A DNA stretch of 64,000 nt from Euleptes europaea (lineage: Eukaryota; Chordata; Lepidosauria; Squamata; Sphaerodactylidae), in NCBI RefSeq assembly GCF_029931775.1, contig NC_079317.1:24542169-24606168 (forward strand), read 5' to 3'. Below the pieces are notes generated by a model. It was not told the DNA's origin and searched no databases. It worked only from the letters and a program-made list of their open reading frames with translations. Within the stretch, counting starts at the first letter, position 1; the number at the start of each line of letters is the position of its first letter. Below, piece by piece: positions 30,700 to 43,400 of the stretch. A program made the position numbers and the translations under genes.

Positions 30700-31008
30700 A
30701 GGATATGAAAAATAAGGCTAAGGTCGATGGTGCAAAGTAAGTTAAAAATATATTTTATTACCTCAGTTAAAATTCCCTACGCGTTTTGCCCAAGGGGCTT
30801 CTTCAGGGGACCCTGTTAAGTCTTGCAGTGGTTTTGCAAAGAAGATTATAGGCTGATCTTACACTCTTCTTTGCAAAACCACTGCAAGACTAACAGATTC
30901 CCCTGAGGAAGCCCCTTGGGCAAAATGCGTAGGGAATTTTAACTGAGTAATAAAATATATTTCTACTTTATTTTGCACCATTGGCCGTGGCCTTATTTTC
31001 TATCTCCT
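30700..31008. repeat. Long inverted repeat (foldback) in UBR7 3' UTR
   Basis: Two arms of roughly 125-140 bp (about 30700-30845 and 30865-31008) are nearly exact reverse complements with a spacer of about 20 bp. The inner arms carry CTACGCGTTTTGCCCAAGG on one side and its complement on the other. It resembles a palindromic DNA transposon or MITE. The left arm gives AATAAA on the minus strand, the right arm AATAAA on the plus strand. No clear target-site duplication was identified. Confidence 0.85.
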
Positions 31009-31388
31009 AGCACCTTCATCCTAAATGTTAATCTGCCATGCACACTGATCTAACTTTTTAAAACCACACACATGTAAAAATAGTTCACCGACACCAGATC
31101 AGGAGGATTGCTGTTCCTTTTCTAATCAGGTACCTTTGACACTAAGTATAAGCCCAAAGGATATGTAGGATCAACATTTAAGTAACCTTTATCAAATAAC
31201 GTCCCCACCCCCACCCAAAAAAAGACATTCTAAAAGACCATGATCCTGTGTTTGTTTTTTAGTACTGTTGCTCTCTTATTAGAACACATGTCTAGGCCAT
31301 GAGAAAGTAGATTAAAGCAGAGGGGGGAGAGGAGTGGAAAGCTAGTAGAGACGCCTGAAAAAGCTTGTCCGTTGACTTCCAAGCCCGT

Positions 31389-31481
31389 CTAGCTGCAGTA
31401 ATACTGCATTCGGTCTGTCCTCCTCCTCTTTCGAGATTGAAATTCTTCAAAGAATTGATTAATGTCCTCTCTCTTAACAAC
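31389..31481 (-). CDS. UBR7: UBR7 terminal coding exon
   Basis: After acceptor CCCAACAG it encodes [20 protein letters not shown] and [10 protein letters not shown], with TAG at 31391-31389. The basic KRRR patch and MQYYCS terminus are diagnostic of UBR7. Confidence 0.96.
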   Translation of the reverse strand, partial: VVKREDINQFFEEFQSRKRRRTDRMQYYCS

Positions 31482-34400
31482 CTGTTGGGAAATGAAGTCA
31501 GTAGAAGAGGATATTAAAACTGACAAAGCCAACACCGTAGAATTAGTGTCGGGCAACGAACATAAACGTGCTTCGTATGCGACGCAAGCCTGCACTTTGG
31601 ATTCCGATCAGGGGTTTTAACATGAAATTGCGCTGAAGACAGGCAATTGTGTCTTGTACTCTTAGCCTGACGAAGGGAATAAAATCCATTTTGGCAACTG
31701 GGCTGCTAAAGAGAGCCAGAGTGGCGTAGTGGTTAAGAGCGGCGGACTCTAATCTGGAGAACCGGGTTTGATTCCCTACTCTTCCACATTAAGCCTTCCA
31801 CAGTTCTCTCTGAACTCTCTCAGCCCCACCTACCTCACAAGGTGTCTGTTGTGGGGAGGGGAGGGTGATTGTAAATGTTTGAGACTCCTTAAAATGTAGA
31901 GAAAATCACGGTATAAAACCCAACTCTTCTTCAAAGACAAGCCACTTTCTTCCATGCACGTTACTGTTTGTAGGATCCAGCTTCCTCCTTTGTTTAGCTT
32001 TTTCGCCTTTTCCTTTTTTTTTTTTAAGGCATCCTCCTTCCCATTGACAGCTGGGCTTAGTATGAGCCAGGGCTTTCCAGGGCAAAGTTCCATTATCCCT
32101 TAGAAGCATGAAGGAGCATGTGACTGATTTGTCTATTATCACCAAAGCACCACAAAGAAAGGGAGAGTGAGGGAATACTACAGGCAAAATCTTAGCCTTT
32201 ATTCCACTATAGCTTAATAGAAAACTGGTTGGTCCTTATTTAGAAGCAAAATGCAAACCTCCCACAGCACCAGAAGGGGGGTCTATGTACTTGGGGAGGG
32301 GGAACGACTCTCCAGAAAGATTTTGTAAATTGTAGATTAATTTACAAAGTCATTTTATGTGGAAAAAAACAAAACTAGCATGGCAACTGAATATGCAGTA
32401 GGGGAGGGGGCTGTGGCGCAGTGGTAGAGCATCTACTTGACATGCAGAAGGTCCCAGGTTCAGTCCCCAACATCTCCAGTTAAAGGGACTAGGCAAGTAG
32501 GTGATGTGAAAGACCTCTGCCTGAGACCCTGGAGAGCCACTGCCGGTTTAAGTAGACAATACTGACTTTGATGGACCAAGGGCCTGATTCAGTATAAGGC
32601 AGCTTCATGTGTTCATGCAGTAGGACACCACAGAATGTTATGAGAAGCTGAGAGTCAAAGGAAGAAGTCGGGGGAAATTGAGCTTGCAGCCCTTGAGAGC
32701 TTACAGAACGATTAAGGGGTGGGATTTTTAATTTGCATCCCTCCAGTTCTTCACACACATATACCCCACTTGGGTACATAAGTTGCAAGCATTAGAAATT
32801 GGCTATTGGGAATGGTTCACATAAAATGAACTTTGCTACTGCCATGGTTCGCCTGCTCCAAACGGTATTTCTTGATACCAAACATAGTAATAGGTAGGTT
32901 CCCATGAGCAGCAAGTGCCCGTCTTTCCCACTTCCATGGGACCTAGGAAAAGGCGGATGCAGGGGATGGGGGGCCAGTGCCACGGGAGCCTCAAACAAAA
33001 AATGCCATTCAAGACCGAGACTGCAGCAATGAGGGGTAAATGGGCAATACTGTCCCCACTTCCTTCTTTAGCTGGCACAAGAGGTTTTGTTGGGAGAGTT
33101 TGGAAAGCCCACAACAGTTCATAGGGTCCAGCCCTCGGCTTTCAATAAATAGTGAAAATCTAGTGGCAAGAAAACCTTATGCAAGTTACCTTGCTGCAGG
33201 TGAATTTAATGTTATGTTTGTTTTACTGCAGTTCAAAGAGTTCAATGCACACAGAATTCCTCCCCCTTCGTGAATAAAATAAGGTTACCATATCCAGCAA
33301 GAAGTTAATCAGCTAGCAATGTCTTTCTTTCACAATAGATCTTCACAATTTATTTCTGGTTAACGCTGAAGACAGTAACTATATTTTTCAGTTGTCCAAA
33401 AATACCCATTATATTAACAAAATACAAAGTCAAAAATACTTACAGTCCCTTCATCTGCAAACCTTCTCAGATAGTCTTTTAACTCTGTTTTCAGGTCATT
33501 GTATTCTAAATAGGGTAAAAAAACAGTTTTTGCTGTTGTTGAATCTTTAACCTTAGGGACTGCATCTTCACCTCCCCGTTTGCCTACCTGACAAAGATAT
33601 GAGACAGCATCTTTGCCATCCTACCTCTCAAGCTCCCACTCATTTTTTGTGTCCAAATTTTTTTAATGTAGGTCACAATGGAACAAGTTCTGCACACGTT
33701 TTAATCCTAGGATGCCCCAATTCCTCTTGATCATTTAAAGGCCAGTCCAAACAACAGCACTGCCTCTTTGAGAAAAGGCAAAAGGCTAACCAAACCAAAA
33801 TGGAGGGCCAGTGCCGTATGAGATTCCACCTTACCAAAGACTTAGGTCTTTCTGTTACCCTTCTAAAGAGACACGTTCAATCTCCAGAAAGTTATACAGA
33901 GCAGACTCTGTACCATCTAGAACAATACACAACTCAGAAAGGAAACCTTACATTTTGTAAAATGCTGGCTGCAGCCTCTTGGGGGCCAAACAAATACACA
34001 CATGTAAACCCCCCCCCAAAAGGGGTCGCCATAAATCGGCTGTGACTTGACGGCACTTTACACACACACACACAGTGTTAACACTGTGTCTAAATGTGAG
34101 CAAAAGCAAGGCCCTTCCTTACACACAAGTCAATATTCTAGTCCCCGTCTCTAGTCACATGAAGTAAAATGACATCCACCCAGTTCCTCATTGGCAAGGC
34201 TACATTTCTAGAAACTGCAAAATAGCCACAGAAAGAGTTAATGGCCACCACAGTCACCTTCCCAGAATTAGACTTTTTGTTCAAAAATAGTCCCACTTTC
34301 TTGCTAGTGAAGGTATGTTTGAAAACATGTGTGAGAAATGCTTAGAAATATCTCAGAAGAGTTGCTAAGTAAGGTTCCCAGCAGTCAGAAGGCAGGGCTT

Positions 34401-37400
34401 CAATGCACTTTGGAAGTCCATGTGCCTCCTCTTGATTAGCAGCAGCTTCTGTCATGCAAAGCAAGCGCTCAGGCAAGTCCGCAGTTGTTTCAGCACGGAG
34501 CACCCACAGCACCGCCTTTGCTTTTGTTACCCAAAGCGCACTGCAGAGGCAAAACAAATTGTACTGCAACAGTAGAGGTAAACAAGAGGAGTTTAATCAA
34601 TGAAGTCTCTGTAGGAGCAGGCCAAGTCAAAATGGTAGTTCTGTATCTCAGCTTGCTCGATTATGGGCATTCTGAAGGATATCACGTTAAAGGCCGAAAT
34701 AAATTTAAGAAATTTTTAACTTCAGAAAGTCGGCTGCTGGTACTAAAAAAATCAACACCATGTTAAACAAGGAAGTCGGGCCACCTCTGCCCCCATATGC
34801 TCCTGTGAAAGGACGTTTTGAAAATTCAGTTTTGAATTACGCAGTGAAGTTACTTACCACAGATGAGCTCCACTTGCTGCACCCTATTCATGCTGCTAAG
34901 GGTGTCCATCAGGGGATCTCTCTTTTCCGCTTCCTGGTCACTCGTCCCTTTATTTTCATAGGCCAAGACTGTATCACATTCATCTGTGAGGAATAAGACT
35001 TCCAGATCCAAGTACATTTTCTAAAAAAAAACACAAAATAATAAAAGTCTTGGGATACTTTAAACACTAATGAATTCACTGTGGCATGAGCTTGCTTCAT
35101 CTGTATCAAAAAAAAGCTCATCATTTTTAAGTAGGTTCTTTGCTTTTGTTTTACTGCAGCAGCCCTATAGAATTTGAAACATACTAGTTTTTCCACTGCC
35201 AAACACGCGCAATGGTCACAGCCTCTTTTGTCTGAAACACTTGCCCTTTGAAAACACATACATTTTGAAGCATGATTACTTTATACAGAAATGTGTTGGC
35301 TTTAAATATTTTTCAGATGTGGTAAAGGAAGCCACAAGGATGCACAGTTGAACCTCATCAGCTTGAACCCCAAGGAAAAGAGCAACTCCAGGGAAGGACT
35401 GAGCCAACCAAGGAGACCTGCAGCCATCCTTGTTGGGCTCGCCTCCAGAGGAACACCCACTTCCACAATGCAAGCCAAGAACAGCAATGGCAAAACGGAA
35501 GGTCTGTTAAATGGCAACCTACTGTGGCGGCAACATCATTCCCCTCGGCACGCCCAGAGCTTTGTGTAGCCTATCCTAGTAACCTCTCCCCATTCTGAGA
35601 AGTCTAATGGCAACTGGAAGACCCAATTTTCACATGCTAAAGGCTCAGAGTGGTAAGATGCAGTACTGCAGTCAAAAAGCTCCTGCTCACAACCGGAGTT
35701 CAATCCTGACGGAAGTCGGTTTCAGGTAGCCGCCTCAAGGTTGACTCAGCCTTCCAACCTTCCGAGGTCGGTAAAACGAGTACCCAGTTTGCTGGGGGTA
35801 AAGGGAAGACAACTGGGGAAGGCACTGGCAAACCACCCTGCAAACATAGTCTTCCTAGTAAACGTCGGGATGTGACGTCACCCCATGGGCCAGGAATGAC
35901 CCAATGCTTGAACAGGGAACTACCTTTACCTATTTCATGGCTCGTACAGATTGCAGACAAGCAACATTTCTTCACCACCTGTCCTTTACTATGTTGTATA
36001 TTTCTTAAGCCAAACTTCACCCAACTTGGAATAAGCTACTACTCCCAATGTTTCTATTCGTTTAGTTACAGCTTTATAAATAAGTTTCATTCTTGGTACT
36101 TCTATAGACCTCAACCATAGGTTGGACTAAAAGAAATCCTACATACCATACATTCGTTGCAAGTGCACAATTTGCTCCGCCAGTTGTGAGGCCAAAAGGT
36201 GGCTGTGTTGTTCTTTTGGTGTTGCTTGGTTTGAAGTTCTCGCAGCCTGCAGGTGGAGGTTTCATTCTTAACCGCCTGCAGGAAAATTAAAAACCACTTT
36301 TTACTTCCATTTCCAAACTCACTGAAGCTTGCAGCTTTCTTAATTTCCTAGATATAATTTCAAATTATCTACTTCCAACTCCAGACTTCAGCAGCAGCAT
36401 TATGGGGAAGACAGTGAAGCCAGAAATTAATGGGCCAGGATACAACACAAAGGCCTTGCCAAGAAAGATCACCTACCCTAACTTGCACCTTAAATTCTCA
36501 AAGGTTATTTTCTCAATCTGGGGCCAATAAAAACCTCACCTTGGCAAATCTTTCCTGCAAAGAGTGTTAGAACTCTATCACAGGAAATAAAGCATGCCTT
36601 GGTTACTCCCAATCCCAAAGGCACTTTTGGCATACTAGAGACTGCCCCTTTCCAGTCCCAGCTTGTCCAAAAGTATAGAAGCTGTATTACTATGGGCAGA
36701 TTTAAACACTAAGTTGGATCCAGCACAAAATTACACTACAGCTCTTGTGCATGCGGAAACACAAGAAAAAAAACCACAGCAGCCATTTCTTCCAAGTCAA
36801 GCTTATAGAATCATAGAGTTGGAAGGGACCACCAGGCTCATCTAGTCCAACCCCCTGCACAATGCAGGAAATTCACAACTACCTCCCCCACACACCCCCA
36901 GTGACCCCTACTCCATGCCCAGAAGATGGCCAAAATGCCCTCCCTCTCATGAACTGCCTAAGGTTATAGAATCAGCATTGCTGACAGATGGCCATTTAGC
37001 CTCTGCTTAAAAACCTCCAGGGAAGGAGAGCTTACCACCTCCCGAGGAAGCCTGTTCCACTGAGGAACCGCTCTGTTAGAAAATTCTTCCTAATGTCTAG
37101 ACGGAAACTCTTTTGATTTAATTTCAACACATTGGTTCTGGTCCGACCTTCTTGGGCAACACAAAACAACTCGGCACCATTCTCTATATGTTAGCTTCAA
37201 GTACTTAAAGATGGTTATCATATCCCATGTAGTGGTTAAGAGCAGTGGTTTGGAGCGGTGGACTCTGATCTGGAGGGCCGGGTTTAATTCCCCACTTCTC
37301 CAAATGAGTGGCAGAAGTAATCTGGTGAACTGGATTTGTTTCCCACTCCTACACACAAGGCCAGCTGGGTGACCTTGGGCCAGTCACAGCTCTGATAAAG

Positions 37401-40400
37401 CTCTCTCAGCCCCACTTACCTCACAGGATGTTTGCTGTGGGGAGGGAAAGGTGGTTGTAAGCCGGTTTGATCCTGCCTTAAGTAGTAAAGAAAGTCAGCA
37501 TATAAAACCAACTCTTCTTCTCTCAGTCTTCTCCTCTTCAGGCTAAACATACCAAGTTCCTTCAACCTTTCCTCACAGTCTTCTCTTCTTCAGGCTAAAC
37601 ATACCAAGTTCCTTCAACCTTTCCTCATAGGACTTGGTCTCCAAACCCCTCACCATCTTTGTTGCCCTCCTCTGGACACGTTCCAGCTTGTCTACATCCT
37701 TTTTAAACTGCGGTGCCCAAAACTGAACACAATACTCTAGGTGTACTCTATTGTACCCCCACCTGCATTTCCCACTTGTGCAAGATCTTGTGCAACCGAT
37801 TTCTGGGCACTATAATATACAGGCAGGAGAGCACTAAGTGTTGCACAAGATCTCGCACAAGCAGAACTGTGCTAAACTTATGCCTCTACTTGTGCATTGC
37901 TGGGTCCGTGCTTCTGTCTTGACTGTGAGAGCACTGCCGACAGGATCCCCAACCACAGGGGAAACTGCTTGTATAAAACACTGAGCATGTGATCCTACAC
38001 CACTAGTGAGCATGAATGATTCTCTGGCAGGATGAAAACTAACCACGTGGGTTTGTGCGCTTCACACACTAAGCTAAATGCTCCTGCTGTCTGATATCCT
38101 ACAGGCAACTCTTACACCAGGAAGATTACAGAGCCAGGAAGAGGCTGACACCATAGAATATCAGCTGAGGAGGTGGCAGACTCAGGTTGCTAAGTGTATG
38201 CACACCCACATTCTGTCTGTCCAAGGCTTAGCAGCAGACCCTGTGTAAAATTATGCTTTCAGAGGTACTGCATACACTGTATGGATCAGCCCTAAATTGC
38301 CTTCCTTGCTGCCTCTTGCACCAGAGACCGCTAGGAATAGCATGGACCAGCAAGAGTTAACTACATTTCTTTCCCATCCCTATGGAAAATGCCTAATGTC
38401 AGCAATTTCTCTGCTGTTAGCTGCTAATTAAAAATGGTGTTACAAAATGTAAACATGTTTTTAACATGCTCTTTTCCATTAATGGAGCCCAAACACAGAA
38501 GTGACAACTTGGAGCCTTAACCCACAACAGAAAGACGCCGGACCTACCTCCGAACATTCAGAGCCAGAGCTGGTGGATGGCTCGTTACTCGACGCTACTT
38601 TCCCTTCTTCATGACAGTCTGCACCATTTTCTTTTTTAATCTCTTCTACTTCTTCGACATTCAGCACAGTGCCATCTTCAGCAGCGGGGGTAACTTTGGT
38701 CACAGTGGGAACTGCAAAGTACAAGCATCCGCCCCTTATTATCAGCTTGTCTGTGGAGCACACAGTTATTTTCTGAAGAATCAAAATTACTCTACTGCAT
38801 AGAGAAAGAGAGCCTCTTAGGCCTAGCCAACCTTACAAAGTTGTTGTGGGGATAAAACAGAAAAGGTGAAAACCGTGTACACTGCCCGAAACCCCTTAGA
38901 ACAGGGGTGGGGAACCTTTTTTCTGCCAAGGGCCATTTGGATATTTATAACATCATTCGCGGGCCATACAAAATTATCAACTTAAAAATTAAGCCTGCTA
39001 TATTTGGTCAAACATTTAGCCAAGAGGCACGACCAAGTGTCTGCCACATAGAGCGACTAGCTTTTGAGCTCTGCTGTCCCCAGCTGGGCCCAAGAGATTC
39101 AGGCAGGGCAGCATCCTTCTGAGCTAGAGATCTGCCAGAACCCATGAAGGGCCAGACCAAATGATTTCGCAGGCCTTATACGGTCCCTGGGCCTGACATT
39201 CCCCACCCCTGCCTTAGAAGAAGAGCAGGATAAAAATTTGTGAGAGAGGGAATTGGATGAGATCCTCCCTCCTCCTTGTGCCCACAGAAAGCTATCTCAG
39301 TTAGCAGAAGGAAAAGCTGAGAGCCATTTCGTCCCTATCCCCCCTTTCTTCACCACCCTTTCCGGTCCTCAATGCCTTTTGGCATTTTGTCTGTGAGGCT
39401 CCTGAAACCCCCAGCATTAGCTTTTGGAGTATCTTAGTGGGATGCAGGAGGTGGGGGAGAGGAGCTCTGTTTCCACAAGTACTTTGTGCTTCAAAGAATC
39501 TAACCTATACTTTTTATTTAAAAATGCAAGCCAACGTGCTTCCTCCTCTGCACACATTCCGGGGTTAGGGATAGTCCAGGCACTTCTTAGCAAGCGGGAG
39601 ATGTCTCCTGCTCAAGCTGCACGGCCCATTGTCCTTTCTGCACTAGCGAGACACAGATTAAGAAAGGGAAAGAGGAAGAAAAGATGTTATCTGAAGTAAT
39701 TCCTGAGCTGTTGACCAAATTAAAAGCCTTCAAGTTTTTTTGTGTTTTGCTTTGTGATCAGAGTTATGGCCTACAACTTAAAAGTGAAATGCAGCGGGGT
39801 CTGCAAATGACCCCGGTCCCTGTTGGAACCAGAAAAAGGAGTAAGGATAAGAAAACACACAACTGAGGACCTTACCAAATTGTTGGGATGTTTTGAGAGA
39901 TATTTTGAGAGATTAGCCATTAGGCATATTTTCACAATTTTATTTTATCAGTAATTCCTTGTTTCTGAGTGCAAACCATTCATTCTCTCAAGCAGACATA
40001 TAAGAAAACTGAACTATTTTTTGAGTTTCTCTGCCTCCTATTAAAACAGCACTTCGTCCCACAGACTGTAAACATCATCTATTTGTTAATGTTGTGCGCT
40101 GACAGATTGAACATCTAAGCGACTGCATCTTTTATTCTTTTATATACTGCATCTTTTATTCTTCCTTACTGGCGACTGGTTTCAGTATCCATCCCCGTAA
40201 AACAACAAACTGCTGTATTCATGGGAAATGTTGTTTTCTAATTATTGGCACTTCGATATTTGCCTGCCTGCCAGAACCAAAGCGAGCAAGAAGCAGGATG
40301 GAGACATGACCTGAGCAAACTCTTAGTCCTGAGACCTACAACTATAAAAGGAGGCCATGCTCGTTTGTGCTGCTCTGCATCTGAACAGCCAGGGGCTGAA

Positions 40401-43400
40401 GTGATGAAGTCTCTCGCAGCAGTGATCGACTACCAAAAGTGAGAAAAAGGAGATTCTGCCAGAGGACAATCAAATGCAAAGGCTGGCTGAACATCCCTGT
40501 TTCCCATCCCACCCCCACAGGTTGGCACATTTGCAGTCAAGTTCTCAGAGTAATCAGCTGTCGAGCAGGGAAAGGAGCATCCCTCGCAACAATAAAGAAG
40601 AAGAGTTGGTTTTTATATGCCGACTTTCTCTACCACTTAAGAGAGACTCAAACCGCCTTACCCTGTGAGGTAGGTGGGGCTGAGAGAGCTCTAACAAAGC
40701 TGTGACTAGCCCAAGGTCACCCAGCTGGCTTCGTGTGTAGAAGTGGGGAAACAAATCCAGTTCACCAGATTAGCATCCGCAACTCATGTGGAGGGGGAAT
40801 AACCCGGTTCGCCAGATCAGAGTCCACCGATCCAATCTGCCGCTCTTAACCACTACACCACTGCTGAAAGGGGGAGAATAAGAGGACACGGACGTCGTCT
40901 ACAGTTGTGCCCCTGCCAGCTCCGCCACCTGCCCTCAGTGTTACAACTAAGCCAGATCACATAAAGATCGCCACTGCTGGATTAGGTTACAGATGCTCAG
41001 CTGCATTGCTCCATTCTTCAGGAACATAAGCACATAAAAAAACAATGTTGGATCAGACCAAGGCCCATCAAGTCCAGCAGCCTGTTCACACAGTGGCCGA
41101 CCAGGCCACTGTGTGATCCAATAAGCTACCTCGGCAAAGACTGCTCATCAGCAGTGTAGTGTGGAACCACCTAACTGTCAAACTTCTCTTCTCACCCAAA
41201 TCCCCTTCTCATTGCAGCCCCCCATGCCTCTATTTGTGTCCATGCAGGACCCACACCCCTAGTATAGCTTCTTGGGGGGGGGGTGTCAAAAGACCCCCTC
41301 CCACTCCCTTTGCCGGCAGAAAAATGGTTTAGATCCAGCACAATCATTTACATTCACAGGCTTTTGTACCTTCAATGATAACACTGCTGGGTTACTTGGC
41401 TTAAATAGAGCCTTATAAATAAGATATGATATAAAATTTATTGTCTGCGGCCGAAGGCCAACACAATCCACCATACAAAACATTAAAATAACATTGAAAT
41501 AACTAAAACTGACCCCCAAGAAGCTAGTATTTAAATATGTTAAATTCCCTGATTAAAAACAGCTTTAGCTCAGATTTTCTTGGCTGCTAAAGCAAAGAGT
41601 GACACCTTGTAGGAAACATCAGGATTGGCATCTGATAGGAAAAAGAGCAGCTTCTCTGGATCTGGAAAAAGATTTAGGCTCTTTAGAAACGCCCCAAGAA
41701 ATGCCCGAAGAAACGCCCTTTAGAAACGTCTGGGCTCTGTGTAAAGAATAAGGTGTAATGAATTAGGTCCTCTGGAGCGGCTACCTTCAATGAATACTGG
41801 TCATGATGCATACCTATTCTCTCTAGTATCAGAGGAGCAGGCCTATTATATTGGGTGCCGTGGAACACAGGCAGGATGCTGCTGCAGTTGTCTTGTTTGG
41901 GGGCTTCCTAGAGGCACCTAGTTGGCCACTGTGTGAACTGACTGCTGGACTTGATGGACCTTGGTCTGATCCGGCATGGCTTTTCTTATGTACTGCTATG
42001 CTGCTCATGCGTGAACAACTCCCATGAGGGGCATTCCCTCCCCTCCCCCAATAAACAAGCAATCGACTGACTATCACAACCAGCACGCAGGCTAAAATGA
42101 TGAACTTTAAACAGTGTTTCAGAAGTGAGTGCGTAAGAATATGTGCGCTTAGTCCTTAACAAGACAAACTCCTAAAAGTTAAGAGAATCGTGTAGCACTA
42201 TTCACATCCTGAATAGGCCACAGTTTCATTCACCTCAATAGAACTAAAATACATTCCTTGAAGCAAGTTAAGAGGCTTCTCTAGCAGAAGACTGTTAGCA
42301 CTCCAGCTGCTCTTACTCTTCTCACCTGCTAACTGAGAGGCATAAGTCCATAGGAATGGGCAGCGATCCATGCATGCCTGACACACCATTTCATGGAAGT
42401 CCCCACTATCTGGAGGAACAGCTCCAAGATGCTAGTACGGGGGAAAAAAGCAAAAACACATGGCTATATCATACCAGTAAACAGCAGTTCTTTAGCACAA
42501 CTAGAACACATAGGAAAACTGGAAACCCACGCATCAGGACTTTCTACGTTTTCCACATTCCTAGTGCATACACCATTAGCCAGCCAGCCAGAATTAATTA
42601 TCCAAACTAAATGCTGGAATTCCTAAAATCAAATTATTCAGACATTACACATTCCAGTAAAACAGAGACTCGACAACACAAATGTAAGTAAAATTGAGTA
42701 TACAGGTTTGGAACTGGAGCTTAATTGTTCCAGAATAGTGCTTGGGACCCGCGTGGCTATTTTAAACTGAGCAGCCTCAGAACTGCAAAGGCTTTTACAA
42801 GCTAGAAAAATCTGGTCTGGCAGCTTAGTTACCACTGACCACCCCTTCTATTTAATGAAGTTATTTTATCAGATGTACTCACCCTTCCATGAAACCAGTC
42901 TTCACAAATTATACATTGGATCATTTCATCTGGAATCTAATTCAGAGTCACAGTATTACAAAACATACTTCAAGTCTCCACCTATGCAGACTAAATCTAG
43001 GCAAATAAAACTTCTCTTTTGAACACCTGCTGGTCTCTCGGTATGCCCTTCATCTTAGACAAAGCAGCAGGCATTCAAGGCCCAAAAGTGATAATTTGAA
43101 CTGCAGTCGTGGCACTTTCAGGAAATAGCAAAGTAGCAAATTTAGTATTTTTTGAATGATAGCCTAGACAACACAATGAAACATACTGTGCAAAAATCCT
43201 GCTAGTTACTGTTAGTAGTACATCATGCAGAGCAAACATCTTCCCAACTCTGTACGTTAGACTCCTTTCTTCATTTTAACACTACAACAAAATTAATGTA
43301 GTAAATTTACTAATCAAATAGTGAAAAACTAAGTAAACGATATTTGCATCAAGGCTCTAAGAAGCCATCTTACCTCATCTTCTGGATCTGGGTAAGGTCT

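Larger units (their letters stand above)
29640..31388 (-). other. UBR7: UBR7 3' UTR (about 1.75 kb), with foldback repeat
   Basis: It runs from the stop codon to a minus-strand AATAAA (forward TTTATT at 29658-29663), placing the 3' end near 29640. Other minus-strand AATAAA motifs lie near 29745, 30540 and 30750, so shorter ends are possible. The only recognisable repeat is the long palindrome at 30700-31008. Confidence 0.6.
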
